A stretch of DNA of 64,000 nt from Chersky-840 sp963848335 (GCA_963848335.1 CAWKDD010000003.1:620001-684000), one strand, 5' to 3'. Numbered from the stretch's first letter, positions 26,574 to 35,721 are shown. Numbers and translations are program-made. The notes: generated by a model from the sequence alone, not told the origin.

Positions 26574-27224
26574 GTGGTCGGCGCACACCAACCGCTGGTG
26601 GTCGGGTTCGACCTGGACATGACCCTGGTCGACCCCAGGCGCAGCATCCGGTCGGCCTTGGCCGCCCTGTCGCAGGAAAGTGGCGTCACCGTCGACGCGG
26701 AGATGGTTGTCGCCACGCTGGGACCGCCCCTCGAGGTCGCCCTGGGCCCGTGGTTCGACGGTGCGGCCCTCGAGCACGCCTGCCGGCGCTTCCGCCAGAT
26801 CCACGGGCCCATCCTGGTCGACCAGACCGATCTGATGCCCGGGGCCGCGCAGGCAGTCGAAGCAGTGCGTAGCGCGGGCGGGAAGACCGTCGTCGTCACG
26901 GCCAAGTACGAGCCGCACGCCAGGGCGAGCCTGCAGGCGGTCGGCATCGTGACCGACGTCGTCGTCGGTGGGCGCTACGGGCCCGAGAAGGGCGAGACGC
27001 TTCAGGAGCACGCCGCACAGGTGTACGTCGGCGACCATCCTGCCGACGTTCTCGCTGCCAAGGCAGCCAGCACCGTCTCGGTTGCCGTGGCGACGGGCGG
27101 GACGACCGAGCCAGAGTTGCGCAGTACCGGCGCCGACGTGGTGCTGTCGGATCTCTTCGCCTTCCCCTCGTGGCTGGAGCGATGGATCGCGGCCGAGTCA
27201 CGCCTCGACAACCCCGAACGGTGA
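26574..27224 (+). CDS. HAD-superfamily hydrolase (phosphoglycolate-phosphatase-like)
   Basis: 216-residue HAD phosphatase. Motif I is GFDLDMTLVD with the nucleophile Asp and the general acid Asp two residues on. Motif II is the Thr in VVVTAKYE, motif III probably the Lys in GPEKGET, and motif IV YVGDHPADVLAAKAA. A helical cap of the C1 type lies at residues 20-80. Members remove phosphate from small metabolites such as phosphoglycolate or sugar phosphates; the substrate is not determined. The start is decided by the TACAAT element. A strong hairpin terminator follows. Confidence 0.88.
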   Translation: MVGAHQPLVVGFDLDMTLVDPRRSIRSALAALSQESGVTVDAEMVVATLGPPLEVALGPWFDGAALEHACRRFRQIHGPILVDQTDLMPGAAQAVEAVRSAGGKTVVVTAKYEPHARASLQAVGIVTDVVVGGRYGPEKGETLQEHAAQVYVGDHPADVLAAKAASTVSVAVATGGTTEPELRSTGADVVLSDLFAFPSWLERWIAAESRLDNPER

Positions 27225-27241
27225 AGGGCCCGCACGCGGCA

Positions 27242-27283
27242 AAGGAGCCGACACCCAAGGGGGCCCCAGGGTGTCGACTCCTT
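27242..27283 (+). terminator. Strong hairpin terminator after the HAD gene
   Basis: Fifteen-base arms (aaggagccgacaccc / gggtgtcgactcctt) with a single mismatch and a 12-base loop, beginning 17 bases after the stop. No T-run follows. Confidence 0.75.
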
Positions 27284-27581
27284 CACCTCACCGAGGTCGG
27301 ACAAGGACAAGGAGCGAACCTCGTCCCACCTCTGGGCGACAGGTCAAGTCGGCCGGAACGGTCGTAACGCCCACCGTGTGATGGCCAGGGACACGCCGAG
27401 CTGTCGGACAAGGTCTCGCATCCTGCCCACGTTTCGCTCCTTCCCTAGGTGCTGCCGCTACCACAAATCATACGGAGGGGAGGTGAACGGCAGGGGTCCT
27501 CGAGATGACGGCTGCATTAACGAACTGACGGGTTCGGTCAGGGCACGCGTCGAGGGGCGGGGTCCCGACACAGGACGACGA
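27284..27581. other. Intergenic region with no clear feature
   Basis: About 300 bases between the HAD terminator and the small minus-strand gene. A ribosome-site-like ggaggggagg at 27475-27484 precedes a GTG frame of about 107 codons running to 27800, but its codon bias is poor and it opposes a better gene. Confidence 0.35.
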
Positions 27582-27806
27582 TCACCTGTTGATGCGGTCT
27601 CTCGCCTTGGCAATCCGGCGGACCCGTACTTGGGTGTCGAGCCACTGACTGTTGCGCACGAGCTGCGCCCCACGCGGGGCGTGACTCCCCTCGGGCCCAT
27701 CGGTGACGGCACCACATCGTCGGCACACGGCCATCCGCCCGTTGGTCTCCGGGGGATGGTCCTCGTCGAGTCGAGTCCCGAGTTGCCGTTCTTCAGGTGA
27801 CACCAT
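27582..27806 (-). CDS. Hypothetical small CxxC protein, 74 aa
   Basis: Putative small protein with one zinc-ribbon-like half site, VCRRCGAVTDG, preceded by an acidic/Pro stretch (RLDEDHPPETNGRM) and followed by a helix (WLDTQVRVRRIAKARDR). Third codon positions are mostly G or C, which fits local genes better than the opposing frame does. ATG 27806 has only a weak ribosome site. Function unknown. Confidence 0.45.
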   Translation of the reverse strand: MVSPEERQLGTRLDEDHPPETNGRMAVCRRCGAVTDGPEGSHAPRGAQLVRNSQWLDTQVRVRRIAKARDRINR

Positions 27807-28038
27807 GGATGTTCCCGCCCCGTCTGGTCTTCCCCGACCCCCGAACCGGGTGGAGGCAGTTGGCTCGAGGTGGGGCGAGCCCGCCCTTCGTCTCCAGCCT
27901 ACGGCGCCAGGCGCGGCTCCCAGAGCCATCCGAGCCTCACGGGACGGCGGACCCTGACACCGCCGTCAGCGATCGGCCATACTGGCCCTGGAGACGGCTC
28001 GGGAAAGCGGGCTCGAGAGGCGGCTCTAGGAGGCGAGA

Positions 28039-29175
28039 GTGACCACCATCATCGACTCGGATCAGCACCTCTACGAGAACCGCACCATGTGGGAGCAGCA
28101 CATCGAGCCCGCTTTCAGAGACGAGGCCCTCGCCATCGTCGACGACGAGCTCGGCTACCCCTGGCTCACATGGCGGGGGCGAAAGCTGGACGTGGCCGAC
28201 GTGCAGGTTCCCGGCGACACCGCAGTACTGGGTCGGAACCGGGAGCGCTTGCGCCAGCACCTGCCTCCGGAGTCCAACTATGACGAGACCCTGCCGGCGC
28301 ACTACTGGGACCCGTCCGCCCGGGTCCAACAGCTCGACGTCATGGGTCTCGACGCAGCCGTGGTGTTCCCGAATTTCGGCTTGCTGTGGGAACGTCGCTT
28401 GTCGGAGTCGCTGCCAGCCCTGACCGCCAACATGGCGGCCTGGAACCGTTGGTGTGCCACGGTGGTGGCAGAAGGAACGGGACGGCTCCATCCCGTGGCG
28501 CATTTGACCTTGCGGGACCCGGACTGGCTCGAGGGCCAGCTGGCCGAGCTCTCGGCGGCCGGTGTGCGCCTGGGGATGATCGCTCCGGCGGCGGTCGACG
28601 GTCGACCGCTTTCCCATCCCGACCACGACCGCATGTGGGCCGCCTTCGTGCACCATGGGATCACCCCCGTGTTCCACGTGGCCGACCAACCCCGGGTCCT
28701 CGACGAAGCGTTCTACACCGACCCCGACGACAGCTTCGTGCCGGTGATCGAGTCCGTCTTCCTCTGGGTGCAGCCCGCTATCGCCGTCACAGACCTCATC
28801 GTGAACGGGACGTTGGCACGGCACCCCGGGCTCCGCGTCGGGATCGTCGAGCTGTCGTCGATCTGGGTGCCGCAGTACCTCTTGATGCTCGACGGAGGAT
28901 GGCAGTTCACCACCGCACTCAACGGACGGCCGCTCGCCCCCCTCGACCTACGGCCCAGCGAGTACTTCCGCCGCCAGGTGCGCGTGGCATCGTTCTCCTA
29001 CGAGCAACCCGCCCGGCTCACCGCCAAGTCCGGCGACCTGTACATGTGCTGCAGTGACTTCCCTCATTCCGAGGGGACCGCTACGCCCGTGGAGGACTAC
29101 TCGCGCATCGGATGCCTTCCCGAGGAGGCCGCGGGGCTGTTCCACGGCAACGTGGCCACGCTCCTCACCCCGTAG
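28039..29175 (+). CDS. Amidohydrolase family 2 (TIM-barrel metal hydrolase/decarboxylase)
   Basis: 378-residue enzyme of the amidohydrolase_2 fold (ACMSD-like). The N-terminal metal motif is altered to DSDQHLYEN (Asp/Gln/His). Further elements are QLDVMGLDAAVVFPNFG, NRWCATVV, RLHPVAHLTLRDP, ITPVFHVAD (metal His) and CCSDFPHSEG, where the Asp and His close the active site. Members hydrolyse or decarboxylate aromatic or related acids. GTG 28039 follows aggagg. Strong stem-loops occur downstream. The substrate is unknown. Confidence 0.85.
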   Translation: MTTIIDSDQHLYENRTMWEQHIEPAFRDEALAIVDDELGYPWLTWRGRKLDVADVQVPGDTAVLGRNRERLRQHLPPESNYDETLPAHYWDPSARVQQLDVMGLDAAVVFPNFGLLWERRLSESLPALTANMAAWNRWCATVVAEGTGRLHPVAHLTLRDPDWLEGQLAELSAAGVRLGMIAPAAVDGRPLSHPDHDRMWAAFVHHGITPVFHVADQPRVLDEAFYTDPDDSFVPVIESVFLWVQPAIAVTDLIVNGTLARHPGLRVGIVELSSIWVPQYLLMLDGGWQFTTALNGRPLAPLDLRPSEYFRRQVRVASFSYEQPARLTAKSGDLYMCCSDFPHSEGTATPVEDYSRIGCLPEEAAGLFHGNVATLLTP

Positions 29176-29337
29176 CCCGGCTCCCTGCCCATTTCGCCTC
29201 GCTCCCGGGCGGGCCCCGGGACACGGGGATGTCATTGGTGAGTGCCATGGTGTCCTGCTAATATGACATTTCGCTGGTCGACCGGGCTTTTCCAGTGTCC
29301 ACCGTTCTTTCGGGGACAGAAGGTCACGGGGGCAGCC

Positions 29338-29389
29338 GCGCGACGGGGCGCCGGGACCGCCCGCCAAGGTCCTGGCGCCCCAGTCGCGC
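29338..29389. other. Long stem-loop 1
   Basis: Arms gcgcgacggggcgccgggacc (29338-29358) and ggtcctggcgccccagtcgc plus gc (29368-29389), about 20 paired bases with one bulge and one mismatch, nine-base loop. It may terminate the amidohydrolase transcript or be part of a structured RNA. Confidence 0.6.
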
Positions 29390-29496
29390 CTTCGCCCTAC
29401 AGCGCCTCCGGGCGAGCCCTTCGGGTAGCGCGCGCGCCTTGTTGCCGGGAACGTTTTCCGACCGACAGCGGCGCCACCCCGAAACCGAGAACCTCG

Positions 29497-29556
29497 CGAT
29501 GTGGGGACCGCCAGGCCTTGTGACCTTGGGGGCAGAGCCTGGCGGTTCCCGCATCG
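29497..29556. other. Long stem-loop 2
   Basis: Twenty-base arms at 29497-29516 and 29537-29556 with only two mismatches (core ccgccaggc / gcctggcgg) and a 20-base loop. The length exceeds ordinary terminators. Confidence 0.6.
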
Positions 29557-29615
29557 CTCTGAGCAGCTCGGACTTGGCCGCCGCCGCTCAGCGCTACCTG
29601 TCGTCGCAGATCATG

Positions 29616-29634
29616 ACCCGACTGCGAGTCGGGT
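29616..29634. other. Short perfect hairpin 3
   Basis: acccgact - gcg - agtcgggt, eight perfect pairs with a three-base loop. It lies downstream of the stop of the minus-strand gene at 29707 and could be its terminator. Confidence 0.55.
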
Positions 29635-29706
29635 GCCATCGTCAAGAATGATGAGCACCGACGTCTGTCGCCGCGACAGGTTCCACTGTCATCTCGCTAC
29701 GACCGA

Positions 29707-30234
29707 CTACCGACCACGGGCGGTCGAGCTCCTGGTGGAACGATGCCAGGGAACCCGACGGTTGTACCTGCCTCGGTACGCCCGCGTCCGCCGGGGGTCG
29801 GGCCGCTCGCCTTGGAGCTGCTTGAGCACCCGGGCGACCTCGGCACGAGCCCGGTCCGCTCTGTCCTGAAGCTCAGCGGACGATCGGGCCAGACACAGCT
29901 CAGCCGACAAGGGAAGGATGGCCTCGAGTCCGATGACGGCCTGCTTCAGGACGTCGCACTGCGCGCGGGTCCTGGGCGACAACCCGTCGAAATCGGGTTC
30001 GGTCTGCGACGAGAAACAGACCTCTTGGATGAGTTCGCCTACGCGCTCGACGCGGTGTCGAAGGCGGGCACGTTCTGCGGACTGACGCGACGCGAGCGCG
30101 ACATCCGCAGCCCGTCGGGCCGCGGCAGTGGCGTCGCGTGCGGCGTGTGCCGATGCTCGGGCATACAGGAAACCGAATGCCGCTGCCACTGCTGTTACCG
30201 ACACCGCGACATCGACGACTACGTCAGACCACAC
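29707..30234 (-). CDS. Hypothetical membrane-anchored coiled-coil protein
   Basis: 175-residue protein not matched to a family. One N-terminal membrane helix (VVVDVAVSVTAVAAAFGFLYA) is followed by a long Ala/Arg/Glu-rich helix with coiled-coil character (RDATAAARRAADVALASRQS, ERARLRHRVERVGELIQEV), and a second helical part around residues 100-145. The tail is basic and low in structure. ATG 30234 lies after a region of alternative hairpins that may be its leader. The role is unknown. Confidence 0.6.
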   Translation of the reverse strand: MWSDVVVDVAVSVTAVAAAFGFLYARASAHAARDATAAARRAADVALASRQSAERARLRHRVERVGELIQEVCFSSQTEPDFDGLSPRTRAQCDVLKQAVIGLEAILPLSAELCLARSSAELQDRADRARAEVARVLKQLQGERPDPRRTRAYRGRYNRRVPWHRSTRSSTARGR

Positions 30235-30774
30235 AGTTCACGTGCCCCCACGAGAATTTGTGATACCCCGACCTTCGGGTCGTGAAACTCTTGGTCGGGG
30301 TGGCGAACCGTCACCACTGTGTCACGAATCGCCTGCTCCCGAAAGGGCGTCGACCCCCATACCACCCCCTCGGGGAGCAGAGCACTACAAGCATGCGCTG
30401 CGGCGACGGCCCGGAACAGAGGCGAACGGCACAAAGGGGCACTACGAAGGCGCACTGCAAAGGCGCACTACGAGGGCTGCGGCACATGTGGGCACCTGGT
30501 GGGGACGGCGAACCCGGGTGCGGTACTATGGCTCGCTTACCGGTCTGGACCTTCGGAGGATCTGGCGGTTGCAGCCGGGGTGAGGGCGGTCCGCCCGCCT
30601 CGAGGTTTCGACACACCCAGATCCAGACAAGCGTGAGATCCTTGCAGAGTTCTCAGTGCAACCCGTTCGATGTCTTTGCACAAAGCCGAGTACAGCGTCC
30701 AAATAGGGAAATGTGGATGAGAGTCGACCTCGTAGAACAGGCACAAACGAGTGTCGATTCCCGAGGAGGCCAAT
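30235..30774. other. Intergenic region between divergent genes
   Basis: About 540 bases of lower GC with no convincing gene. It holds the alternative hairpins at 30265-30301 and a cluster of short repeats of gg(g/c)gcactrcr at 30434-30478. It should contain the promoters for both flanking genes; none can be fixed with confidence. Confidence 0.45.
30265..30301. promoter_or_regulatory. Mutually exclusive hairpins
   Basis: accccgacc (30265-30273) can pair with ggtcggggt (30293-30301) or, locally, cgacc with ggtcg around a ttcg tetraloop (30269-30282). Alternative pairing is typical of attenuation or operators; the gene at 30234 (minus strand) is the nearest target. Confidence 0.45.
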
Positions 30775-31446
30775 GTGGATGAGACTCCCGCCACGCTCGC
30801 GCAGGAACGCCAGCAGCTCACGCGTGCGCGGATCAGGCGGGCGGCCATGAAGGTCGTGGCCCGCCGGGGTTTCGACGCCACCGTCGAGGAGATCGCCCAG
30901 CTGTCGGGGGTGAGCCCCCGCACGATCTTCCGGCATTACCAGAGCCACGACCGACTGATCGTGGCCACCGTGAAGGACATGTGGGAGGCCTGCGGGCAGA
31001 GGCCTATCGAGGGCCTGCCCGAACCTAGCCAGGACCTCGACGGCTGGCTCGAAGGATTGGCATTGACCATCCACACCAGGAACGCAGAGATCATCGGGGA
31101 GGCCTTCTGGGACATTCACGCCCCCAACCACAACGACACGCAGGCCCTCGCCGACATCCCCGAGCTCAGGCGCGAGTTCCGGGTCCGAGGAGTGGGCTAC
31201 CTCGCCGCCCTGGCCTGGCGAACCGCCGGAGGCAGGGGTGATCCGCCCGAGGCGTTGACCCTGGCGTTCGCTCTGCACTTCTCGGCGTTCGCCACCCAGG
31301 CGCTCATGATCGACTTCGACCAGACCCCGGCCGAGATCGGAGAGCTCACCGCAGACCTGTTGAAGATCGCCCTGGCGCGTGCCCTCCGAGCGCAGCAAGT
31401 GGCCCCGGGACCAGAGGCCGGTGAGCCGGAGCTCGGGCCGCGCTGA
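30775..31446 (+). CDS. TetR-family transcriptional regulator
   Basis: 223-residue regulator. The N-terminal DNA-binding domain is clear: AAMKVVARRGFDATVEEIAQ then LSGVSPRTIFRHYQSHDRL. The rest is an all-helical ligand domain with a conserved-looking AFWDIHAPNHND. GTG 30775 has gaggagg five bases upstream; GTG 30751 is also in frame but lacks a site. No neighbour on the same strand shows an obvious target. A divergent or distant gene may be controlled. Confidence 0.85.
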   Translation: MDETPATLAQERQQLTRARIRRAAMKVVARRGFDATVEEIAQLSGVSPRTIFRHYQSHDRLIVATVKDMWEACGQRPIEGLPEPSQDLDGWLEGLALTIHTRNAEIIGEAFWDIHAPNHNDTQALADIPELRREFRVRGVGYLAALAWRTAGGRGDPPEALTLAFALHFSAFATQALMIDFDQTPAEIGELTADLLKIALARALRAQQVAPGPEAGEPELGPR

Positions 31447-31516
31447 CCCCGGCGGCCAAGGCAGGCCCCCACAGCGCATCGTTACCCGGTCGGGTGCACC
31501 TCGACACCCTGTCGGT

Positions 31517-32383
31517 TCAGCCGGCCAGGAGCCGGGTCATGGCTCGAACGGTGTCGTCGGTGATGGGCGCCGGCCATGGAGCGCTTCGCCACCGACGACG
31601 CGCCGCGAACGTGCACGAGGCGGTCCACGCTGCGGCGACGCCGACCGCGAACCACAACCACTCGGCCCGCCCTCTGATGGCGCGCTGTTGCCCGGCGCCG
31701 ATCCCCAGGGCGACATCACCCCGGGAGTAGATCGTCCCCGGGGCCAGTGGGATCTCGTCGAGGACCGCCGCCACCGCGCTCTGGGGGAGGGTGGCCTCGA
31801 CCCAGGATCCGGCCGTGGTGTACAGGTAGGCGACGGGCGTGTCGCCCCGGCCGAAGAACACCGCGCCCCCCACCACCTGGTGCAGCGCCAGGTACTCGCC
31901 GACGCGCAGCGCCGAGACCGAGACCACGCTCGTGGGCGGGAAGTGCCAAGGCTGCACGGTGAGGAGGACACCTCCGGCGGCGAGCAGCGCCATCAGGAGC
32001 CCGGGCCCTCTCGCTCCGATCCGCCCGTGAGCGGGAATGGTGCGGCCATGGCGCCAACGGGCGCTCGCATAACCGGCTGTCCCGGCGGTGACGGTCAGGG
32101 CGAAGACCCCTCCGACCAGCGTGAGCACCACCCGTTGGTCGCTCGAGGTGACGAGCGTGGGCATGGTGCGGAGCACCAACCAGCCACTGGCGACGCCGGT
32201 GGCGAAGGCTGCGCATCCGGCCAGAGCGGATGCCTCGAGGGCCACGAGCGGTGACCTTTGGCACAACAGCCGTCCTTGCACCTGACGGACACGAGCCACT
32301 CGCTCTTGAAGCTCCCGAGACACGAGCGGCATGTCCCCCTCGGGGCGTGGTGGGTCGGGGGGGCTGACCCAAAGCTCTTCCAC
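31517..32383 (-). CDS. Hypothetical four-helix membrane protein
   Basis: 288-residue membrane protein of unknown family. The N-terminal part is cytosolic and has an arginine/glutamine-rich helix (LQERVARVRQVQGRLLCQ). Helices are at about residues 52-70, 85-105, 125-145 and 240-260. An extracytoplasmic domain of about 90 residues (VGEYLALHQVVGGAVFFGRG, TIYSRGDVALG) lies between helices three and four. It follows the rhamnosidase/small protein run on the same strand. Confidence 0.65.
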   Translation of the reverse strand: MEELWVSPPDPPRPEGDMPLVSRELQERVARVRQVQGRLLCQRSPLVALEASALAGCAAFATGVASGWLVLRTMPTLVTSSDQRVVLTLVGGVFALTVTAGTAGYASARWRHGRTIPAHGRIGARGPGLLMALLAAGGVLLTVQPWHFPPTSVVSVSALRVGEYLALHQVVGGAVFFGRGDTPVAYLYTTAGSWVEATLPQSAVAAVLDEIPLAPGTIYSRGDVALGIGAGQQRAIRGRAEWLWFAVGVAAAWTASCTFAARRRWRSAPWPAPITDDTVRAMTRLLAG

Positions 32384-32501
32384 GAAATCACGAGTGGGCG
32401 CGGAGCTCGTCCACGGCTGAACGGCGTGGTCCCGTGCCCATCATGTGCTCCACCTCGGGTCTTCACCGGGATGCGCTCGAGGCTCCTCGGTGTCCTCGAA
32501 G

Positions 32502-32738
32502 TCACGGGTGGCGATCGGACGCACCTGGGGTCGGCTCCGCCGGAGGCATCACCCAGAGCTCACCGGCGTGAGGACCGGCTTCCGGGCGACTGGGCGCAGG
32601 TGTCGTGGTGACCGGGGGGTGTCGGCGTCGACGGAACGTCCGATCAGCGAGCTGGCGCAGAGACCACAGGGCACGGCGCGGGGCGTCCACCAGGACGAGC
32701 AGGACCAACCCCAACACGAGAAGCGCTGCTCCAAGCAC
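32502..32738 (-). CDS. Small membrane protein, 78 aa
   Basis: Putative protein with one N-terminal membrane helix (LGAALLVLGLVLLVLVDAP), a basic region (LRQLADRTFRRRRH) and a Pro-rich tail ending GELWVMPPAEP. GTG 32738 is chosen by position; no good ribosome site. The tail phrase GELWVMPP echoes MEELWVSPP at the start of the next gene (31517-32383), hinting at duplication or a shared partner motif. Confidence 0.4.
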   Translation of the reverse strand: MLGAALLVLGLVLLVLVDAPRRALWSLRQLADRTFRRRRHPPVTTTPAPSRPEAGPHAGELWVMPPAEPTPGASDRHP

Positions 32739-32862
32739 GGCCGACCACCCGATGCCTCGAGTGTAAGCCCACAGAGCCCGGCGGGGCCCGCCCTCTGACC
32801 CTGTCCGCCCCCGGCCGAGGGGCGACCTCTGCGCAGGGAACCCGCCGTCGCCGGCGCTCCGC

Positions 32863-35721
32863 TCAGGGTCGGGTCGCCACCCCCTCGAAGTGGTAGGTGC
32901 CCGCTCCCACAGCCAACACCGCAGCGCCGGCGACCGAAGGCGCCACACGGATCCCCGGTACCCGTGCCACCGGAGCGCCGCTCTCGGTGATGGTGCCTGG
33001 ACGGATGCCCGCCAGGGAGACCGTAGCGGTGGCATTGGGAGGGATGGTGAGGTCGAGGCTCGTCGCCGGCCCTGGCGTCGCGCCTCGGCGCCAGCCCACC
33101 GCCACGGTGCCGCGCGGCGTGGGCACCGTGCCTTCGACCCACTCGGGGCCCGCGGGCGGAGGAGCCACGTCGAAGGTGGCGTACCCGGGGGCCGTGGGAC
33201 GGACCCCGAGCAGCCATCGCTGGATCTCGACCAGGACGTTCGAGCCCCACCCGTGCGACATGCTGTCGCCATTGGCGTCCGAAGGCTGCCACACCTCCCA
33301 CGTGTAGGTGGCACCCCGGGCCAGGATGTTGGCCCAGCCGTTCGTGGTGGCGTCGGTGAGGCGGACCATGAGCTCGTCGTAATTGCCCACGGTGGCCAGG
33401 GTTCGGATCACCTCGGCCGCGGTCTGCGGCTCGGCGTGCAGCTCCAGCGTGGCGACGTGCGCCGCCACCGCCGACAACCGGCCGGCGGGGACGACGCCGT
33501 AGACCACCGCACACGCGTTGACCTCCTGGGACGCCCGGGGGGCGGGCGAACCCCGGCCCACCAGACCGTCGACGTAGATGCCGTCGGTCCGGGTGAGGTG
33601 TCTGTTCAGGGCGGCGATGAGGGCGGCCTGGCGTCCGCGCTGACGGGTGACCTCGACCGACGGCCGGCCGAGGGCCTGAGCCACATCGGCCGTGCGGCGA
33701 AAGACGTTCGCCCCGAGGATGTTGAGTCGCGTCGCCACACGATAGGGGTAGGACGATTCGCTCGTCTGGAGCCCTGTGACGAGTCCCGTCGACCGGTCGA
33801 GGGCGCCATGGACATATCCCGACAGCTTCACGAGGACCGGGTACACCTCTTGCAGCAACAGTCGGTCACCGGTGCTCATCCAGTACTGCCAGACCCACTC
33901 GGCGTAGATCTCGGAGTATTCGTCGATGTCCTCGGCACCGAGACCCGTGGGGTAGATCTTGTTCACCGCACCACTGGGCCAGTAGCGGGCTTGGGACTGG
34001 GCGAATTCCTGCAGAGACTTGCGCGTCAGGTTCTGGTCCGCCAGAGCGGCCATCGCCGTCTGGGACTCGTTGAACCCGTCCCACAACCAGGGCCCCTTCT
34101 CGCGGGTGGGGGTGTCGATGAACTGTTCCTGGGCTCCGAACAGGGCCGAGTGCCGGCTCAGCTCGAAGATGGCGTCGACGGTGGGCTCCGAGGAGGCGAA
34201 GGCGGCAGCATGCTCGTCGGGCACCGCGCTATGGCGGGTGAGGGCGACCACGTCCGAGGGTGCCAACGTCTCCCCCGGGTTGTCGATCTGGAAGTAGCGG
34301 AATCCGAGATAGTCGAAGGGTGTGAATTCCTCGACCCCGCCGCGCTGGATGTAGGAGTAGTGCATGTTCGTGTGCTGGGTCCCGTGCTCGGTCGACACCT
34401 GACCCGGTATCCCGGTGAAAGACGCCCCTCCGGGCTCGTCGAGGAGGTACCCCGCCCGCATCGTGATGACGCGCCCGGCGACCCCCTGGTGGAAGGTCAC
34501 CGTGGGTACGGCCGCGTACACCTTGCCGAAATCGGCCACGACCGCGCCCGAGGACAGCGTCGTGAGCGTCAGCGCTTGCACGGGCTCCTGGATGATGCGG
34601 GTCCGCACCGAGACCAGGTGCGTCCAGGGCTTGGTCCCGGCGCTCCCGAGCACCGACGCGGCCGCCCACGTGGTGTCGTCGTAGCCCGGGCTCTCCCAGC
34701 CGACGGGGATGTCGGGGCCGTCGATGTTCTCGGTGTAGTCGACCAGGTCCCCTTCGAGGTCCCGCTGGGTCCCCGCCAGCCACGCCCCCGGGCGCACGCG
34801 CCAGGTCCCGTCGGTGGTGATCATCTCCGTCGAGCCGTCGCCGTGGAGCACCGAAACCTGCACGATGCATCCCGGGTGGGCGCCGGGGTGACCTTTCGTC
34901 GCCCCCTGCCATCCGTAGAGGACAGCCACCGCGTTGGCCGCCCCGGGAACCAGGAGGTTCGTGACATCGAGGGTCTCGTAGTACTGGGAGTCGGGGTAGC
35001 AGTACGCCTGGCCCTTCCCGGCGCGGGTGCCGTTGACGTAGAGCTCGTATTGCTGGTCGCCCGAGACATAGGCACGGGCCCGCACGATCGGCGATGGTCC
35101 GAGCGTGACCTCCTTGCGGGCGTAGGTGTACTGGTCGGGCGCCAGGCTCGTCGGTCGCCAGATCCACTGCGCCTTCCAGTCGCCGTCGCGCAAGCCGGTC
35201 TCGAACGTGCCCGACGCCACCGGCCCGGGCCCCCCCGCGGCCGCCCAGGTCTGCACCGTCCACCCGTACACGGCGTCGGCCGCCAGGGCGGTGCCGCCGT
35301 AGGCCACGAAGGCCTGAGCCGAGGACAGGACACGGCCGCTGTCCCACACGGTGGTGGAGCCGCCCGTTCCGGCCCCGCCCCCGGAGCCAGAAAGACGGGA
35401 TACGACGATGCGGTACGCGCTCTGCCGGGCGCCGCGACGGGTGTCACCCACCTGCCAGGCGAATTGGATGTCGGCGGGGTCGAGTCCGATGGGTGAGACG
35501 AGCCCGTCGACGCTGAGGGCCACGGGGCTCCCCGGAGGACCGGGGGCCTCTTCGGAGCGCGCCGCCACGGTCGTGGCACCGGTCGCGCCCGGGGCGCGTC
35601 CCGGGATCCCCGTGACGCCGAGGGTCACCGCTCCGGTGGCGCCCAGGACGCCGCCTCGGAGCACCTGGCGGCGGCTCAGGGTGCGGCGGTCGTCGCGTCT
35701 CGGTCGGGGCGTGGGCGTCAT
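32863..35721 (-). CDS. Tat-exported GH78 alpha-L-rhamnosidase
   Basis: 952-residue secreted glycosidase. The N-terminus has a twin-arginine signal, LSRRQVLRGG, followed by a hydrophobic stretch (AVTLGVTG). Beta-sandwich domains follow: ADIQFAWQVGDT and a jelly-roll near residues 150-420 with ARAYVSGDQQYELYVNG. The (alpha/alpha)6 barrel (about 430-790) contains FIDTPTREKGPWLWDGFNE, where GH78 enzymes keep the general acid, and TYTWEVWQPSDANGDSMSHG with the likely general base Glu. A C-terminal beta domain follows. ATG 35721 overlaps the upstream lipoprotein stop (ATGA). It probably frees rhamnose from polysaccharides or glycosides. Confidence 0.9.
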   Translation of the reverse strand: MTPTPRPRRDDRRTLSRRQVLRGGVLGATGAVTLGVTGIPGRAPGATGATTVAARSEEAPGPPGSPVALSVDGLVSPIGLDPADIQFAWQVGDTRRGARQSAYRIVVSRLSGSGGGAGTGGSTTVWDSGRVLSSAQAFVAYGGTALAADAVYGWTVQTWAAAGGPGPVASGTFETGLRDGDWKAQWIWRPTSLAPDQYTYARKEVTLGPSPIVRARAYVSGDQQYELYVNGTRAGKGQAYCYPDSQYYETLDVTNLLVPGAANAVAVLYGWQGATKGHPGAHPGCIVQVSVLHGDGSTEMITTDGTWRVRPGAWLAGTQRDLEGDLVDYTENIDGPDIPVGWESPGYDDTTWAAASVLGSAGTKPWTHLVSVRTRIIQEPVQALTLTTLSSGAVVADFGKVYAAVPTVTFHQGVAGRVITMRAGYLLDEPGGASFTGIPGQVSTEHGTQHTNMHYSYIQRGGVEEFTPFDYLGFRYFQIDNPGETLAPSDVVALTRHSAVPDEHAAAFASSEPTVDAIFELSRHSALFGAQEQFIDTPTREKGPWLWDGFNESQTAMAALADQNLTRKSLQEFAQSQARYWPSGAVNKIYPTGLGAEDIDEYSEIYAEWVWQYWMSTGDRLLLQEVYPVLVKLSGYVHGALDRSTGLVTGLQTSESSYPYRVATRLNILGANVFRRTADVAQALGRPSVEVTRQRGRQAALIAALNRHLTRTDGIYVDGLVGRGSPAPRASQEVNACAVVYGVVPAGRLSAVAAHVATLELHAEPQTAAEVIRTLATVGNYDELMVRLTDATTNGWANILARGATYTWEVWQPSDANGDSMSHGWGSNVLVEIQRWLLGVRPTAPGYATFDVAPPPAGPEWVEGTVPTPRGTVAVGWRRGATPGPATSLDLTIPPNATATVSLAGIRPGTITESGAPVARVPGIRVAPSVAGAAVLAVGAGTYHFEGVATRP

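Larger units (their letters stand above)
29176..29706. other. Intergenic region dominated by stem-loops
   Basis: About 530 bases with no convincing gene. It holds an atgtcat / atgacat inverted repeat (29229-29235 and 29263-29269), a TAATAT element near 29259, and three strong stem-loops listed separately. Confidence 0.55.

Noticed and set aside
27483..27800. Plus-strand frame behind a ggaggggagg site
   Set aside because: Poor codon bias, low-complexity product, and it opposes a minus-strand frame with a CxxC motif and better third-position GC.
29295..29651. Plus-strand frame of 118 codons
   Set aside because: Runs through the stem-loops and has no recognisable domain or ribosome site.
32890..35496. 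Open frame of about 868 codons on the plus strand
   Set aside because: Antisense to the GH78 gene, which has clear domains and a Tat signal.
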